NCBI GenBank assembly: GCA_009779395.1
Contig: WREJ01000077.1
Span: 1-5,884, forward strand
Direction of reading: 5' to 3'
Length of the DNA stretch: 5,884 nucleotides
Source of the DNA: Coriobacteriia bacterium
GTDB lineage: Bacteria > Actinomycetota > Coriobacteriia > WRKU01 > WQUG01
In this document: piece after piece, positions 1 through 5,884 of the stretch
Layout: each line of letters starts with the position of its first letter
Numbering within the stretch: position 1 is the first letter of the stretch
The notes under the pieces: generated by a model
Databases searched by the model: none
Told to the model about the DNA's origin: nothing
Seen by the model: the letters and a program-made list of their open reading frames with translations, nothing else
Made by a program: the position numbers and the translations under genes

Positions 1-1481
1 CGTGACTGGGGGTTTTGCTTGTGGTAGGCAAGTACTGCTTCTTCGCTGCGTGTTTGCACATCGACAAGTGCCGCTGCACCCAGGTAGAGTGTTTCACCAG
101 CGACCTTCAGACGTGCCAAATCCGACTGATTAAGGGTGCGTGCGACCACAGTCTTGCTAATGCCGAGGGTGCCTGCTACTTGCTGACAGGACTGGGGCGC
201 GTTTTGCAGCGCGACATAGTGCAAAATGGCAGTCTTGCTGGCTGTCTCGCAGTTGTCTTTTTCTTGCAGCAGCTGCAGCAGTTCAAACCACTCGCTGCTG
301 AGTTTTGTTCGCCCCCGTCCGCAGGTTAGCAACACCACTCCGCCGCCAATGGTAAAAGCAGGGGACAGATTGCGAATAATAAAGCGATCGCCACAACGCA
401 GCGGCAGCGCGCAGTCTGCACGCAGCTGCACAAAGCCCCCGTCCCCGGGCGCAATAGGTGTTGCAGCCTCACCCACCTGTGCAAGCAACTTTACCCGTGC
501 GGTGACCTCGCGGGTGCCGTGGTGCAGCAGTACCTGCGTACGGTCTTTCAGCGGCGTGGGATGCTGTGGCATTCCTGTGTACTGCAGGTATGCATAAAAG
601 TGTGAGCAGGGGACCAGCGACTTTGGTGTGCACAGCATTTGACCACGTTTGACCTGGCTGCGACTGATGCCACCTAGGTTAAGCGCGACCCGCTGACCAC
701 GCCGCGCCTCGGGGCTGGCGGTACCGTGTACTTGCAGGTCACGTACCCGTACCTGCTTGCTGCTGGTGGTACTACTACTGCCGCTGCTGATGCGGGAATG
801 GACAGACTCCGCCGCGATAAGCTCGAGCGAATCACCCACACGAATGCTGCCGTCCCACAGCGTGCCGGTCACGACCGTCCCTGCGCCGCGGGTGCTAAAG
901 ACGCGGTCGATGGGCAGACGCGCACAATCGCCGCGTGTTGGGCGGGTAATGTGGGTCGCAGCGTCTTCGATGGCAGCGAGCAAATTGGGCAGTCCCGCGC
1001 CCGTTGTAGCAGAAACTGGCACAATTTGTGCCCCAGCAAAGGTCGTTTCTTGTAACAATTCGGCAACGTCAAGGGCGGCCAAATCGACCATATCGGGTTC
1101 GACCAAATCAATTTTATTGAGTGCGACGACCAGACCTCTGACACCCAAAAGTTCTAGAATCGACAGGTGTTCGCGGGTCTGGACCATTACTCCGTCGTCG
1201 GCGGCGACTACCAGCAGAGCGATGTCAACACCTGTTGCTCCCTCGACCATATGACGTACAAAACGCTCGTGTCCTGGTACGTCAACGACGCCACAAAGGC
1301 CACCACCGGGCAATTGCAGGGCTGCAAAACCTAGCTCGATGGTGATGCCACGTCGCTTTTCTTCTGCCAGACGGTCAGGGTCGGTGCCCGTCAGTTGCTG
1401 AACCAAGCGCGACTTTCCGTGGTCGATGTGCCCTGCTGTCCCCAGGATAAAAGAGGGAATTATAGTCGTTTTTTGTATCAT
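1..1481 (-). CDS. selB: SelB, selenocysteine-specific translation elongation factor (C-terminus beyond the left edge)
   Basis: SelB is a GTPase that carries selenocysteinyl-tRNA to the ribosome at UGA codons marked by a SECIS RNA hairpin. Reading leftward from ATG at 1481-1479, 493 codons stay open to the window edge with no stop. All GTPase motifs are visible: P-loop GHIDHGKS (about residues 17-24), switch I RGITIELGFA (44-53), DVPGHE (67-72), NKID (122-125) and VSATT (156-160). The context GTDPDRLAEEKRRGITIELG is typical of SelB rather than EF-Tu. EF-Tu-like beta-barrel domains follow (about 185-385, including GAGTVVTGT and RGQRVALNLGG). A winged-helix region (about 415-475, with SCQQVAGTLGISKTVVARTL) belongs to the SECIS-binding half. 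SelB is usually about 600 residues, so roughly 100-150 are missing on the left, by truncation at the window edge. A Ser/Thr-rich stretch at 232-241 looks like an insertion. The start has only a weak ribosome site (GAAG close to ATG) but suits the family, which begins shortly before GHxDHGK. Confidence 0.95.
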   Translation of the reverse strand, partial: MIQKTTIIPSFILGTAGHIDHGKSRLVQQLTGTDPDRLAEEKRRGITIELGFAALQLPGGGLCGVVDVPGHERFVRHMVEGATGVDIALLVVAADDGVMVQTREHLSILELLGVRGLVVALNKIDLVEPDMVDLAALDVAELLQETTFAGAQIVPVSATTGAGLPNLLAAIEDAATHITRPTRGDCARLPIDRVFSTRGAGTVVTGTLWDGSIRVGDSLELIAAESVHSRISSGSSSTTSSKQVRVRDLQVHGTASPEARRGQRVALNLGGISRSQVKRGQMLCTPKSLVPCSHFYAYLQYTGMPQHPTPLKDRTQVLLHHGTREVTARVKLLAQVGEAATPIAPGDGGFVQLRADCALPLRCGDRFIIRNLSPAFTIGGGVVLLTCGRGRTKLSSEWFELLQLLQEKDNCETASKTAILHYVALQNAPQSCQQVAGTLGISKTVVARTLNQSDLARLKVAGETLYLGAAALVDVQTRSEEAVLAYHKQNPQS

Positions 1482-1574
1482 TACTTCATTTTATCAGCTT
1501 AGACATATGTTAGTATGGTTTAGGTGAACTTGACCGATGATTAAAGGTGTCGAGTGCCTGCGCGCTGGGGAGAC

Positions 1575-1603
1575 TGCACGACGTATGCGCGCCTACTGAT
1601 AAT
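1575..1603 (+). promoter_or_regulatory. Weak candidate promoter for the rny operon
   Basis: GATAAT (1598-1603) matches the sigma-70 -10 consensus at five of six bases. The paired hexamer TGCACG (1575-1580), 17 bases upstream, matches the -35 consensus at only three. Transcription would start near 1610, giving a leader of about 48 bases. The downstream arm of the GC-rich inverted repeat (1587-1592) lies in the spacer. This is a guess from consensus matching in the only upstream non-coding region. Confidence 0.25.
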
Positions 1604-1644
1604 TTTAAGCCCACTAATCGATGAACAATCGGGGGCAAGAAGGT

Positions 1645-1650
1645 AAAGGA
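1645..1650 (+). promoter_or_regulatory. Ribosome binding site of rny
   Basis: AAAGGA ends 7 bases before ATG at 1658. It is the strongest Shine-Dalgarno sequence near this start. It supports 1658 over the out-of-frame ATGs at 1621 and 1650 and the later in-frame ATG at 1673. Confidence 0.75.
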
Positions 1651-1657
1651 TGCGATT

Positions 1658-3190
1658 ATGAATGGGTTATTAATGCCCGTTGTTTGTATCGTTGCTGGTT
1701 CAATTCTGGGATTTTTGATAAGTCGTTTTTTGATTAACGCAAAAGCAACGCGAGCAGCGGCTGACGCCGAAATGGTAGTAAAAACAGCAAAAATCGAGGC
1801 AGAAAGCATCAAGCGTGAAGCTTTGCTTGAAGCCAAAGACAAGATTTTCAAGATGAAGCAAGACGAAGCTGCCGAGGCAAAAGAACGCCGCAAAGAAATC
1901 AGCGCGCTTGAAAACCGTCTTGCGCAGCGGGAAGAAACAATTGACCGCCGCATCGAGACCCTGGACAAGCGCGACCATCAAATAGCAAGTGCTCAGGGGC
2001 AAATCAAAAGTCGCGAGGCAGAGTTGTCCACTGCTTTGACAGAGGTTGCGTCTCAGTTGGAAGGCATTGCCAACATGACTGCCGAAGAGGCAAAAGTCGA
2101 GATGTTGGCAAGCATTTCTGAAGAAGTGCAGCGTGACTGTGCCACTCTGATTCGTGATGCTGAAACTTATGCAAAAGAAGAAGCCGACAAGCGTGCACGC
2201 AGCATTGTCAGCCTGGCGATTCAGCGTATTGCTGCCGACCATACCTCGGAAAATACGGTGTCGGTGGTGCAAATTCCCTCTGATGACATGAAGGGTCGCT
2301 TGATTGGTCGCGAGGGACGCAACATTCGTGCCTTCGAGCAAATCACGGGCATCAATCTGATTGTTGACGACACGCCAGAAACCGTGGTGCTGTCGGGATT
2401 TGACCCCGTGCGCCGCGAGATTGGTCGTATCGCGCTGGAAACGCTTATAACAGACGGACGCATTCACCCGGCGCGTATCGAAGAGATGTTCATCAAGGCA
2501 ACAAAGCTGGTCAACGAAGAAATCCAGCTGGCGGGCGAGCAAGCATCCTTTGATGCGGGAGTACATAACCTGCACCCAGAAATCGTCAAAACTTTGGGCA
2601 GGCTGCGTTATCGCACCAGCTACGGTCAAAACGTGCTGCGTCACTCGCTTGAGGTGTCGTGGCTGGCGGGTCTGATGGCAGAAGAATTGGGTGCTGACGT
2701 TGCTTTGGCAAAACGTGCGGGTCTGCTGCACGACCTAGGCAAAGCCATCGACCACGACGTCGAAGGTCCCCACGCGGGCATCGGTGCTGACCTAGCGCGC
2801 CGCTTTGGCGAACCGGCTTCGGTGCTGCATGCCATCGAAGCACATCACGGTGACGTCGAGCCCGAGACGGTGGAGGCTGTCCTTGTTATGGCAGCAGATG
2901 CCATTTCTGCAGCACGTCCTGGTGCGCGCCGCGAAACACTCGAGACCTACATCAAGCGCCTCGAAAAACTAGAAGCAGTTGCCAACGCCCACAAGGGCGT
3001 CGAAAAAACCTTTGCTATGCAGGCAGGACGCGAGATTCGTGTCATGGTCGAACCAGAAGAAATCAGTGACGCTGCTGCCGTGGTGCTGGCACGTGACATT
3101 GCCAAAGAAATCGAAGCAGAACTTGAGTACCCTGGCCAGATAAAGGTTCTGGTCTTGCGCGAAAGCCGCGCCGTTGATTACGCGAAATAA
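1658..3190 (+). CDS. rny: Ribonuclease Y, membrane-anchored endoribonuclease
   Basis: RNase Y makes the initiating endonucleolytic cuts in mRNA decay and processing in many Gram-positive bacteria, as part of a membrane-associated degradation complex. The 510-residue product shows the full family layout and is close to the usual length of about 520. It has an N-terminal membrane helix (about 5-27), then a long charged coiled coil (about 30-135, rich in Lys, Glu, Ala and Arg). A KH RNA-binding domain follows (about 200-265), with its GREG loop at 217-220 within RLIGREGRNIRAFE. The HD metal-dependent phosphohydrolase domain (about 326-420) has H329, the HDLGK motif with H358 and D359, the HAIEAHHGD histidines (391-397) and D414 in AADAISAARPG. 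The C-terminal family-specific region ends in YPGQIKVLVLRE. The start is supported by AAAGGA 7 bases upstream. It is the first gene of the rightward cluster, and its last 17 bases overlap the next gene. Confidence 0.97.
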   Translation: MNGLLMPVVCIVAGSILGFLISRFLINAKATRAAADAEMVVKTAKIEAESIKREALLEAKDKIFKMKQDEAAEAKERRKEISALENRLAQREETIDRRIETLDKRDHQIASAQGQIKSREAELSTALTEVASQLEGIANMTAEEAKVEMLASISEEVQRDCATLIRDAETYAKEEADKRARSIVSLAIQRIAADHTSENTVSVVQIPSDDMKGRLIGREGRNIRAFEQITGINLIVDDTPETVVLSGFDPVRREIGRIALETLITDGRIHPARIEEMFIKATKLVNEEIQLAGEQASFDAGVHNLHPEIVKTLGRLRYRTSYGQNVLRHSLEVSWLAGLMAEELGADVALAKRAGLLHDLGKAIDHDVEGPHAGIGADLARRFGEPASVLHAIEAHHGDVEPETVEAVLVMAADAISAARPGARRETLETYIKRLEKLEAVANAHKGVEKTFAMQAGREIRVMVEPEEISDAAAVVLARDIAKEIEAELEYPGQIKVLVLRESRAVDYAK

Positions 3191-4343
3191 CAAAAAGTCT
3201 GCGCCAGCTGCTGCAGAAACGCAGCAGCAGACAGCAACAGTTACAGACCCGCTGCTTGACTTTGTTGCTGACCTTTCAGGAACAGAGTTCTTGCAGGTCG
3301 AAGAGGACTTGGGTGCTGGCTTTGTCCGTCTGAACACAGCAGAAGCCGAGCGTCGTCAGGCACGTCATGACATACGCCATGCCGAAGACATCATTATCGA
3401 GTTGCTGCGTAATTCGCGTGACGCTGGTGCACGCCACATTTTTATCGCGACCAGCAAAGAGGACAATCTGCGCGATATCACCGTGATTGATGACGGTATT
3501 GGGGTGCCACAACAGTTGCAGCAGCTGATTTTCGAGCCGCGTGTCACCAGCAAACTCACCAGTATTCTTGAAGACGAGTGGGGCGTCCATGGACGGGGCA
3601 TGGCACTGTATTCCATCGCGCAAAACGTAAACGATGTTGCAATTTGTGCCAGCGGCACGGGACGCGGAACAGCACTACAGCTGTGTATCGACACCACAAC
3701 CCTGCCCGAGCGCGCCGACCAAAGCAGCTGGCCAAAAGTCGAGCAGGACCAGGACGGCAGACTGCACTGCGTGTCGGGACCACACAACCTGCTGCGCCAC
3801 ATTGCGCAGTTCGCACTAACGTACCCAAAACTAAAACTATACATTGGCAGCGCATGCGAAATACTCGCCACCCTAAAGGCATACGGAAGGGCGCAGGACA
3901 AAGCGCAAAAAACAGCGGGGGAGTCTGACCAGAAATCACCCACAAATGCCAGTTCAGACCCTAGCTTGGACGACACGCCCCACTGCTTGCTTCCGGCGCA
4001 AGCTGCAGACGCCGCACTGCTTGCGCACTGTGCCGCAGGTCTGGGACTTGAAATCAGCACGCGCAGTGCCTATCGTATTGACAACAACGAGGTCGCACCC
4101 TTAACTGACGTTGCCACGATGCTTGCGGCACGGGTACCTCGTGACAGTGCAGAACTTGACCTAAGCGCAGACATGCGTGGTCTGAAAATCGACCGGCAGG
4201 ACTTGCAACAGTTTAGCCAATCAGTCGAGCGTGCTTTTGACACCTTGTCTGAAAAGTACTACATTACGGCAAGCGCAGAACCAAAGGTCAGCCTGAAGAA
4301 AAACAGTCTGAGCATTCGTCTGGACTTTGAAAAGGAATACTAG
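3174..4343 (+). CDS. Stand-alone GHKL-fold ATPase with MutL-like ATP-site motifs, function unknown
   Basis: The 389-residue product carries a GHKL (Bergerat-fold) ATP-binding domain. The N box is ELLRNSRDAGA (76-86), with E76, N80 and D83. The G1 box is DDGIG (106-110), followed by RVTSK (123-127), the G2/lid segment GVHGRGMALYSI (137-148) and GTGRGTAL (161-168). The TSK plus GRGMAL-SI arrangement resembles the TSK and GFRGEALASI segments of MutL more than histidine kinases. No phosphoacceptor histidine domain, membrane segment or signal peptide is seen. A polar linker (about 238-269) leads to a C-terminal region (270-389) that I do not recognise. At 389 residues it is much shorter than MutL (usually over 600), and no MutL endonuclease motif is visible. 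No ATG occurs before the ATPase domain, so the TTG at 3174 is the likely start. It overlaps the end of rny by 17 bases and has only a weak GAAAG upstream (3161-3165), which suggests coupled translation. The ATP-binding fold is fairly certain; the role is unknown. Confidence 0.85.
   Translation: MITRNNKKSAPAAAETQQQTATVTDPLLDFVADLSGTEFLQVEEDLGAGFVRLNTAEAERRQARHDIRHAEDIIIELLRNSRDAGARHIFIATSKEDNLRDITVIDDGIGVPQQLQQLIFEPRVTSKLTSILEDEWGVHGRGMALYSIAQNVNDVAICASGTGRGTALQLCIDTTTLPERADQSSWPKVEQDQDGRLHCVSGPHNLLRHIAQFALTYPKLKLYIGSACEILATLKAYGRAQDKAQKTAGESDQKSPTNASSDPSLDDTPHCLLPAQAADAALLAHCAAGLGLEISTRSAYRIDNNEVAPLTDVATMLAARVPRDSAELDLSADMRGLKIDRQDLQQFSQSVERAFDTLSEKYYITASAEPKVSLKKNSLSIRLDFEKEY
4331..4336 (+). 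promoter_or_regulatory. Ribosome binding site of miaB inside the upstream gene
   Basis: AAAGGA lies within the last codons of the ATPase gene, 9 bases before ATG at 4346. It fixes the miaB start and shows that miaB can initiate on its own within the same transcript. Confidence 0.7.
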
Positions 4344-4345
4344 GG

Positions 4346-5743
4346 ATGTCAGTTTTAGGTGACCTGCGCTATCACATAAAGACTTTTGGCTGCCAGATGA
4401 ACAAACATGACAGCGAGGTTGCTGCTGGACTGCTGGATGTGCTTGGTTTGCAGCCGACAGCTGCTGTTGAAGAGGCTGACCTGATAGTCTTTCTGACCTG
4501 TTGTGTGCGCGAGAACGCCGACGAGCGTCTGCGCGGACAAGTCGCCAGTTTAAAGGTGCTAAAAACGGACAGTGATGGACGGACTCCTCCGCTTATTGCT
4601 GTTGGTGGCTGTATTGGTCAGCGTGACGGTGAAAAGTTGCTGGAAGTGTTGCCTCATGTTGACATTGTCTTTGGTACGCACAATATCGAGCGGCTGCCGG
4701 CTTTGTATCAGCAGGCGCTGGCAAAGCGTGATGCAGCAGAGCACTATGTGCCCTGGCGACCCGAGGCGACGGTCGAAGTTCAGCAGGAGTCCGACAGTTT
4801 TGCTGCTGATTTGCCCACAACGCGCGAGCATCCCTGGCATGCCTGGTTGCCGATTACGCAGGGTTGTGACAACTATTGCAGCTATTGCATTGTGCCCTAC
4901 GTGCGTGGTCGCGAGCGTTCGCGTCCCTTTGAAGATGTTGTTGCACAGGCGCATGCGCTGGTGGCAGACGGCGTGCTTGAAATCACGCTGCTGGGGCAAA
5001 ACGTCAACAGTTACGGGCGCGATTTATACGGCACGCCGCGTTTTGCAGATATCTTGCGAGCAGTTGCGGCTACGGGCATCAAGCGTCTGGGTTTTGCGAC
5101 CAGCCACCCCAAGGACCTGCTGCCAGAAACCATCGAGGTCATGGCGACAACTGCTAACATTCTGACTCACCTGCACCTGCCTGTGCAGTCGGGATCTGAC
5201 CGCATTCTTGCTGCCATGGGTCGCTGCTACACGCGCGATGACTACCTGAATCTGGTGGCGCAGTTGCGCGCGGCGCTGCCACATATCACGCTTTCGACTG
5301 ACATGATTGTGGGCTTTCCCGGCGAAAGCGAGGCAGATTTCGCAGGCAGCCTAGCACTAGCGCGCGAGGTCTGCTTTGACCAGATGTTTACCTTTTTGTT
5401 TTCGCCGCGTGAGGGTACGCCGGCAGCTACGATGGAAAATACCGTCCCCGCAGAGCTTGCCCAAAAACGTTTTGATCAACTGGTAGAGTGCGTCCAAAGC
5501 AGTGCACTTATCTGCAACGAGCGCCTGGTCGCTAGCAGGCAGGAAGTACTTATCGAAGGTGCCTCGAAGCGTGATGAAAAGATGCTGACGGGGCGCACGA
5601 TGGGGGCAAAAATCGTGCATCTGCCGCTGCCTGATGCTGCCTCTGCCGCTGATTATGCGGGGCGCATTGTGCCGGTGACTATCACTGCTGCACACAAGTG
5701 GTTCTTGCAGGGTGAGTTGCTTGATCAGGCTGCTTGTCAGTAG
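4346..5743 (+). CDS. miaB: MiaB, tRNA-2-methylthio-N6-dimethylallyladenosine synthase
   Basis: MiaB is a radical-SAM methylthiotransferase that converts i6A37 to ms2i6A37 in tRNAs reading UNN codons, using two 4Fe-4S clusters. The 465-residue protein is full length with all three domains. The N-terminal UPF0004 domain has its cluster cysteines at C16 (TFGCQMNKHDSE), C52 (LTCCVRENADERL) and C89 (GGCIGQR). The radical-SAM core has the CX3CX2C motif at C174, C178 and C181 in GCDNYCSYCIVPYVRGRERSR. It continues with LLGQNVNSYG, HLPVQSGSDRIL and STDMIVGFPGE. A C-terminal TRAM RNA-binding domain covers about 395-458. RGRERSR and the following miaA favour MiaB over the paralogues RimO and MtaB. One oddity is Leu50, where the family usually has Asn in the NTC motif. 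The start follows the previous stop by 2 bases and has AAAGGA 9 bases upstream. Confidence 0.95.
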   Translation: MSVLGDLRYHIKTFGCQMNKHDSEVAAGLLDVLGLQPTAAVEEADLIVFLTCCVRENADERLRGQVASLKVLKTDSDGRTPPLIAVGGCIGQRDGEKLLEVLPHVDIVFGTHNIERLPALYQQALAKRDAAEHYVPWRPEATVEVQQESDSFAADLPTTREHPWHAWLPITQGCDNYCSYCIVPYVRGRERSRPFEDVVAQAHALVADGVLEITLLGQNVNSYGRDLYGTPRFADILRAVAATGIKRLGFATSHPKDLLPETIEVMATTANILTHLHLPVQSGSDRILAAMGRCYTRDDYLNLVAQLRAALPHITLSTDMIVGFPGESEADFAGSLALAREVCFDQMFTFLFSPREGTPAATMENTVPAELAQKRFDQLVECVQSSALICNERLVASRQEVLIEGASKRDEKMLTGRTMGAKIVHLPLPDAASAADYAGRIVPVTITAAHKWFLQGELLDQAACQ

Positions 5744-5772
5744 CTGGTGTTTAGTGGACAGGCAGACGACAG

Positions 5773-5884
5773 ATGAATGACCCTTTGACCAGCAGCGTCA
5801 TCGCCCTTGTAGGGGCAACGGGTGTTGGCAAGTCTGCCCTTGCGCAGATGGTCGCTGCAGACCAACAGACATCGGTGCTTTCAG
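5773..5884 (+). CDS. miaA: MiaA, tRNA dimethylallyltransferase (N-terminal 37 codons only)
   Basis: MiaA transfers a dimethylallyl group to N6 of A37 in tRNA, making the i6A substrate that MiaB then methylthiolates. Only the N-terminus is in the window. It opens with MNDPLTSSVIALVGATGVGKSALAQ in register, giving a P-loop GATGVGKS at residues 14-21. That is where MiaA proteins carry GPTAxGK(S/T). The last visible residues (TSVLS) align with the start of the family's I(I/L)S-(A/V)DS segment. The ATG at 5773 is the first usable start in frame after the miaB stop, 29 bases downstream, and no strong Shine-Dalgarno sequence precedes it. The identification rests on the P-loop spacing and on position directly after miaB; another small P-loop NTPase is possible but less likely. 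Confidence 0.8.
   Translation, partial: MNDPLTSSVIALVGATGVGKSALAQMVAADQQTSVLS

Larger units (their letters stand above)
1482..1657. promoter_or_regulatory. Divergent intergenic region between selB and rny
   Basis: These 176 bases separate two divergently transcribed genes and should contain the promoter of each. No convincing consensus promoter is present. For rny, the best -10 candidate is GATAAT at 1598-1603, with a poor -35 match (TGCACG, 1575-1580) at 17-base spacing. A good -35-like TTGACC at 1530-1535 has no matching -10. For selB, AT-rich sequence around 1490-1520 could hold a -10, but nothing stands out. Two structural elements are seen: the 8-base palindrome ACATATGT (1503-1510), and GCGCGC at 1560-1565 paired with GCGCGC at 1587-1592. 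No small ORF with a credible start, and no tRNA, was recognised. Confidence 0.5.

Noticed and set aside
226..1254. Plus-strand open frames at 226-597, 726-1055 and 757-1254
   Set aside because: They are antisense to selB, whose GTPase motifs and 493 uninterrupted codons are decisive. Their products are low-complexity and unrecognisable.
1482..1657. tRNA-Sec gene or SECIS element near selB
   Set aside because: The region lacks the long acceptor and variable-arm pairing of tRNA-Sec. The only notable pairing is a 6-base GCGCGC stem with a 21-base loop. There is no in-frame UGA in a coding sequence nearby to need a SECIS.
1510..1968. Minus-strand open frame across the intergenic region and the start of rny
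   Set aside because: Most of it is antisense to the rny membrane helix and coiled coil. The Ser/Ala/Arg-rich product matches no family, and no credible ribosome site supports it.
1700..2731. Long minus-strand open frame (343 codons) opposite rny
   Set aside because: It lies wholly antisense to a clear RNase Y gene. Its product is rich in Phe, Cys, His and Leu, as expected from reading Glu and Lys codons backwards, and it shows no recognisable domain.
3365..4060. Minus-strand open frame (231 codons) opposite the GHKL ATPase gene
   Set aside because: It is a shadow of a gene with clear N, G1 and G2 ATP-site motifs; the Ser/Cys-rich antisense product has no domain.
3174..4343. Two-component sensor histidine kinase
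   Set aside because: The ATP-binding motifs are present, but there is no sensor region, membrane segment or phosphoacceptor histidine domain, and no response regulator gene adjoins. The motif spacing is closer to MutL.

Overview
The window looks like a chromosomal housekeeping segment from a mid-GC bacterium. The gene set and order (a divergent selB, then rny, a GHKL-type ATPase gene, miaB and miaA) best fit an actinobacterium, perhaps of the class Coriobacteriia. Other actinobacteria keep miaB and miaA close together near recA/recX. The placement of RNase Y and an unnamed ATPase just before miaB is my recollection of coriobacterial gene order, so the class assignment is an inference.

Layout. 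Positions 1-1481 (minus strand) encode most of SelB, the selenocysteine-specific elongation factor. Its start is inside the window and its C-terminus runs off the left edge. Positions 1482-1657 are a 176-base divergent intergenic region that must hold the 5' signals for both directions. Four plus-strand genes follow, closely packed: rny (1658-3190), a 389-residue GHKL-fold ATPase gene with a TTG start (3174-4343), miaB (4346-5743), and the first 37 codons of miaA (from 5773). The first two genes overlap by 17 bases, the next junction has a 2-base gap and the last a 29-base gap, so this is very probably one transcript. No terminator-like hairpin is apparent between these genes.

How the genes relate. 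All the recognised products act on RNA or translation. SelB delivers Sec-tRNA to UGA codons. RNase Y starts mRNA decay at the membrane. MiaA and MiaB act in sequence on A37 of tRNAs that read UNN codons: prenylation, then methylthiolation. The GHKL ATPase is the one product without an obvious role. Its ATP-site motifs resemble those of MutL more than those of histidine kinases, but it lacks the length and C-terminal part of a standard MutL.

No mobile element, CRISPR array, rRNA or tRNA gene was seen. Nothing here amounts to a clearly new system; the ATPase gene is the best candidate for follow-up.
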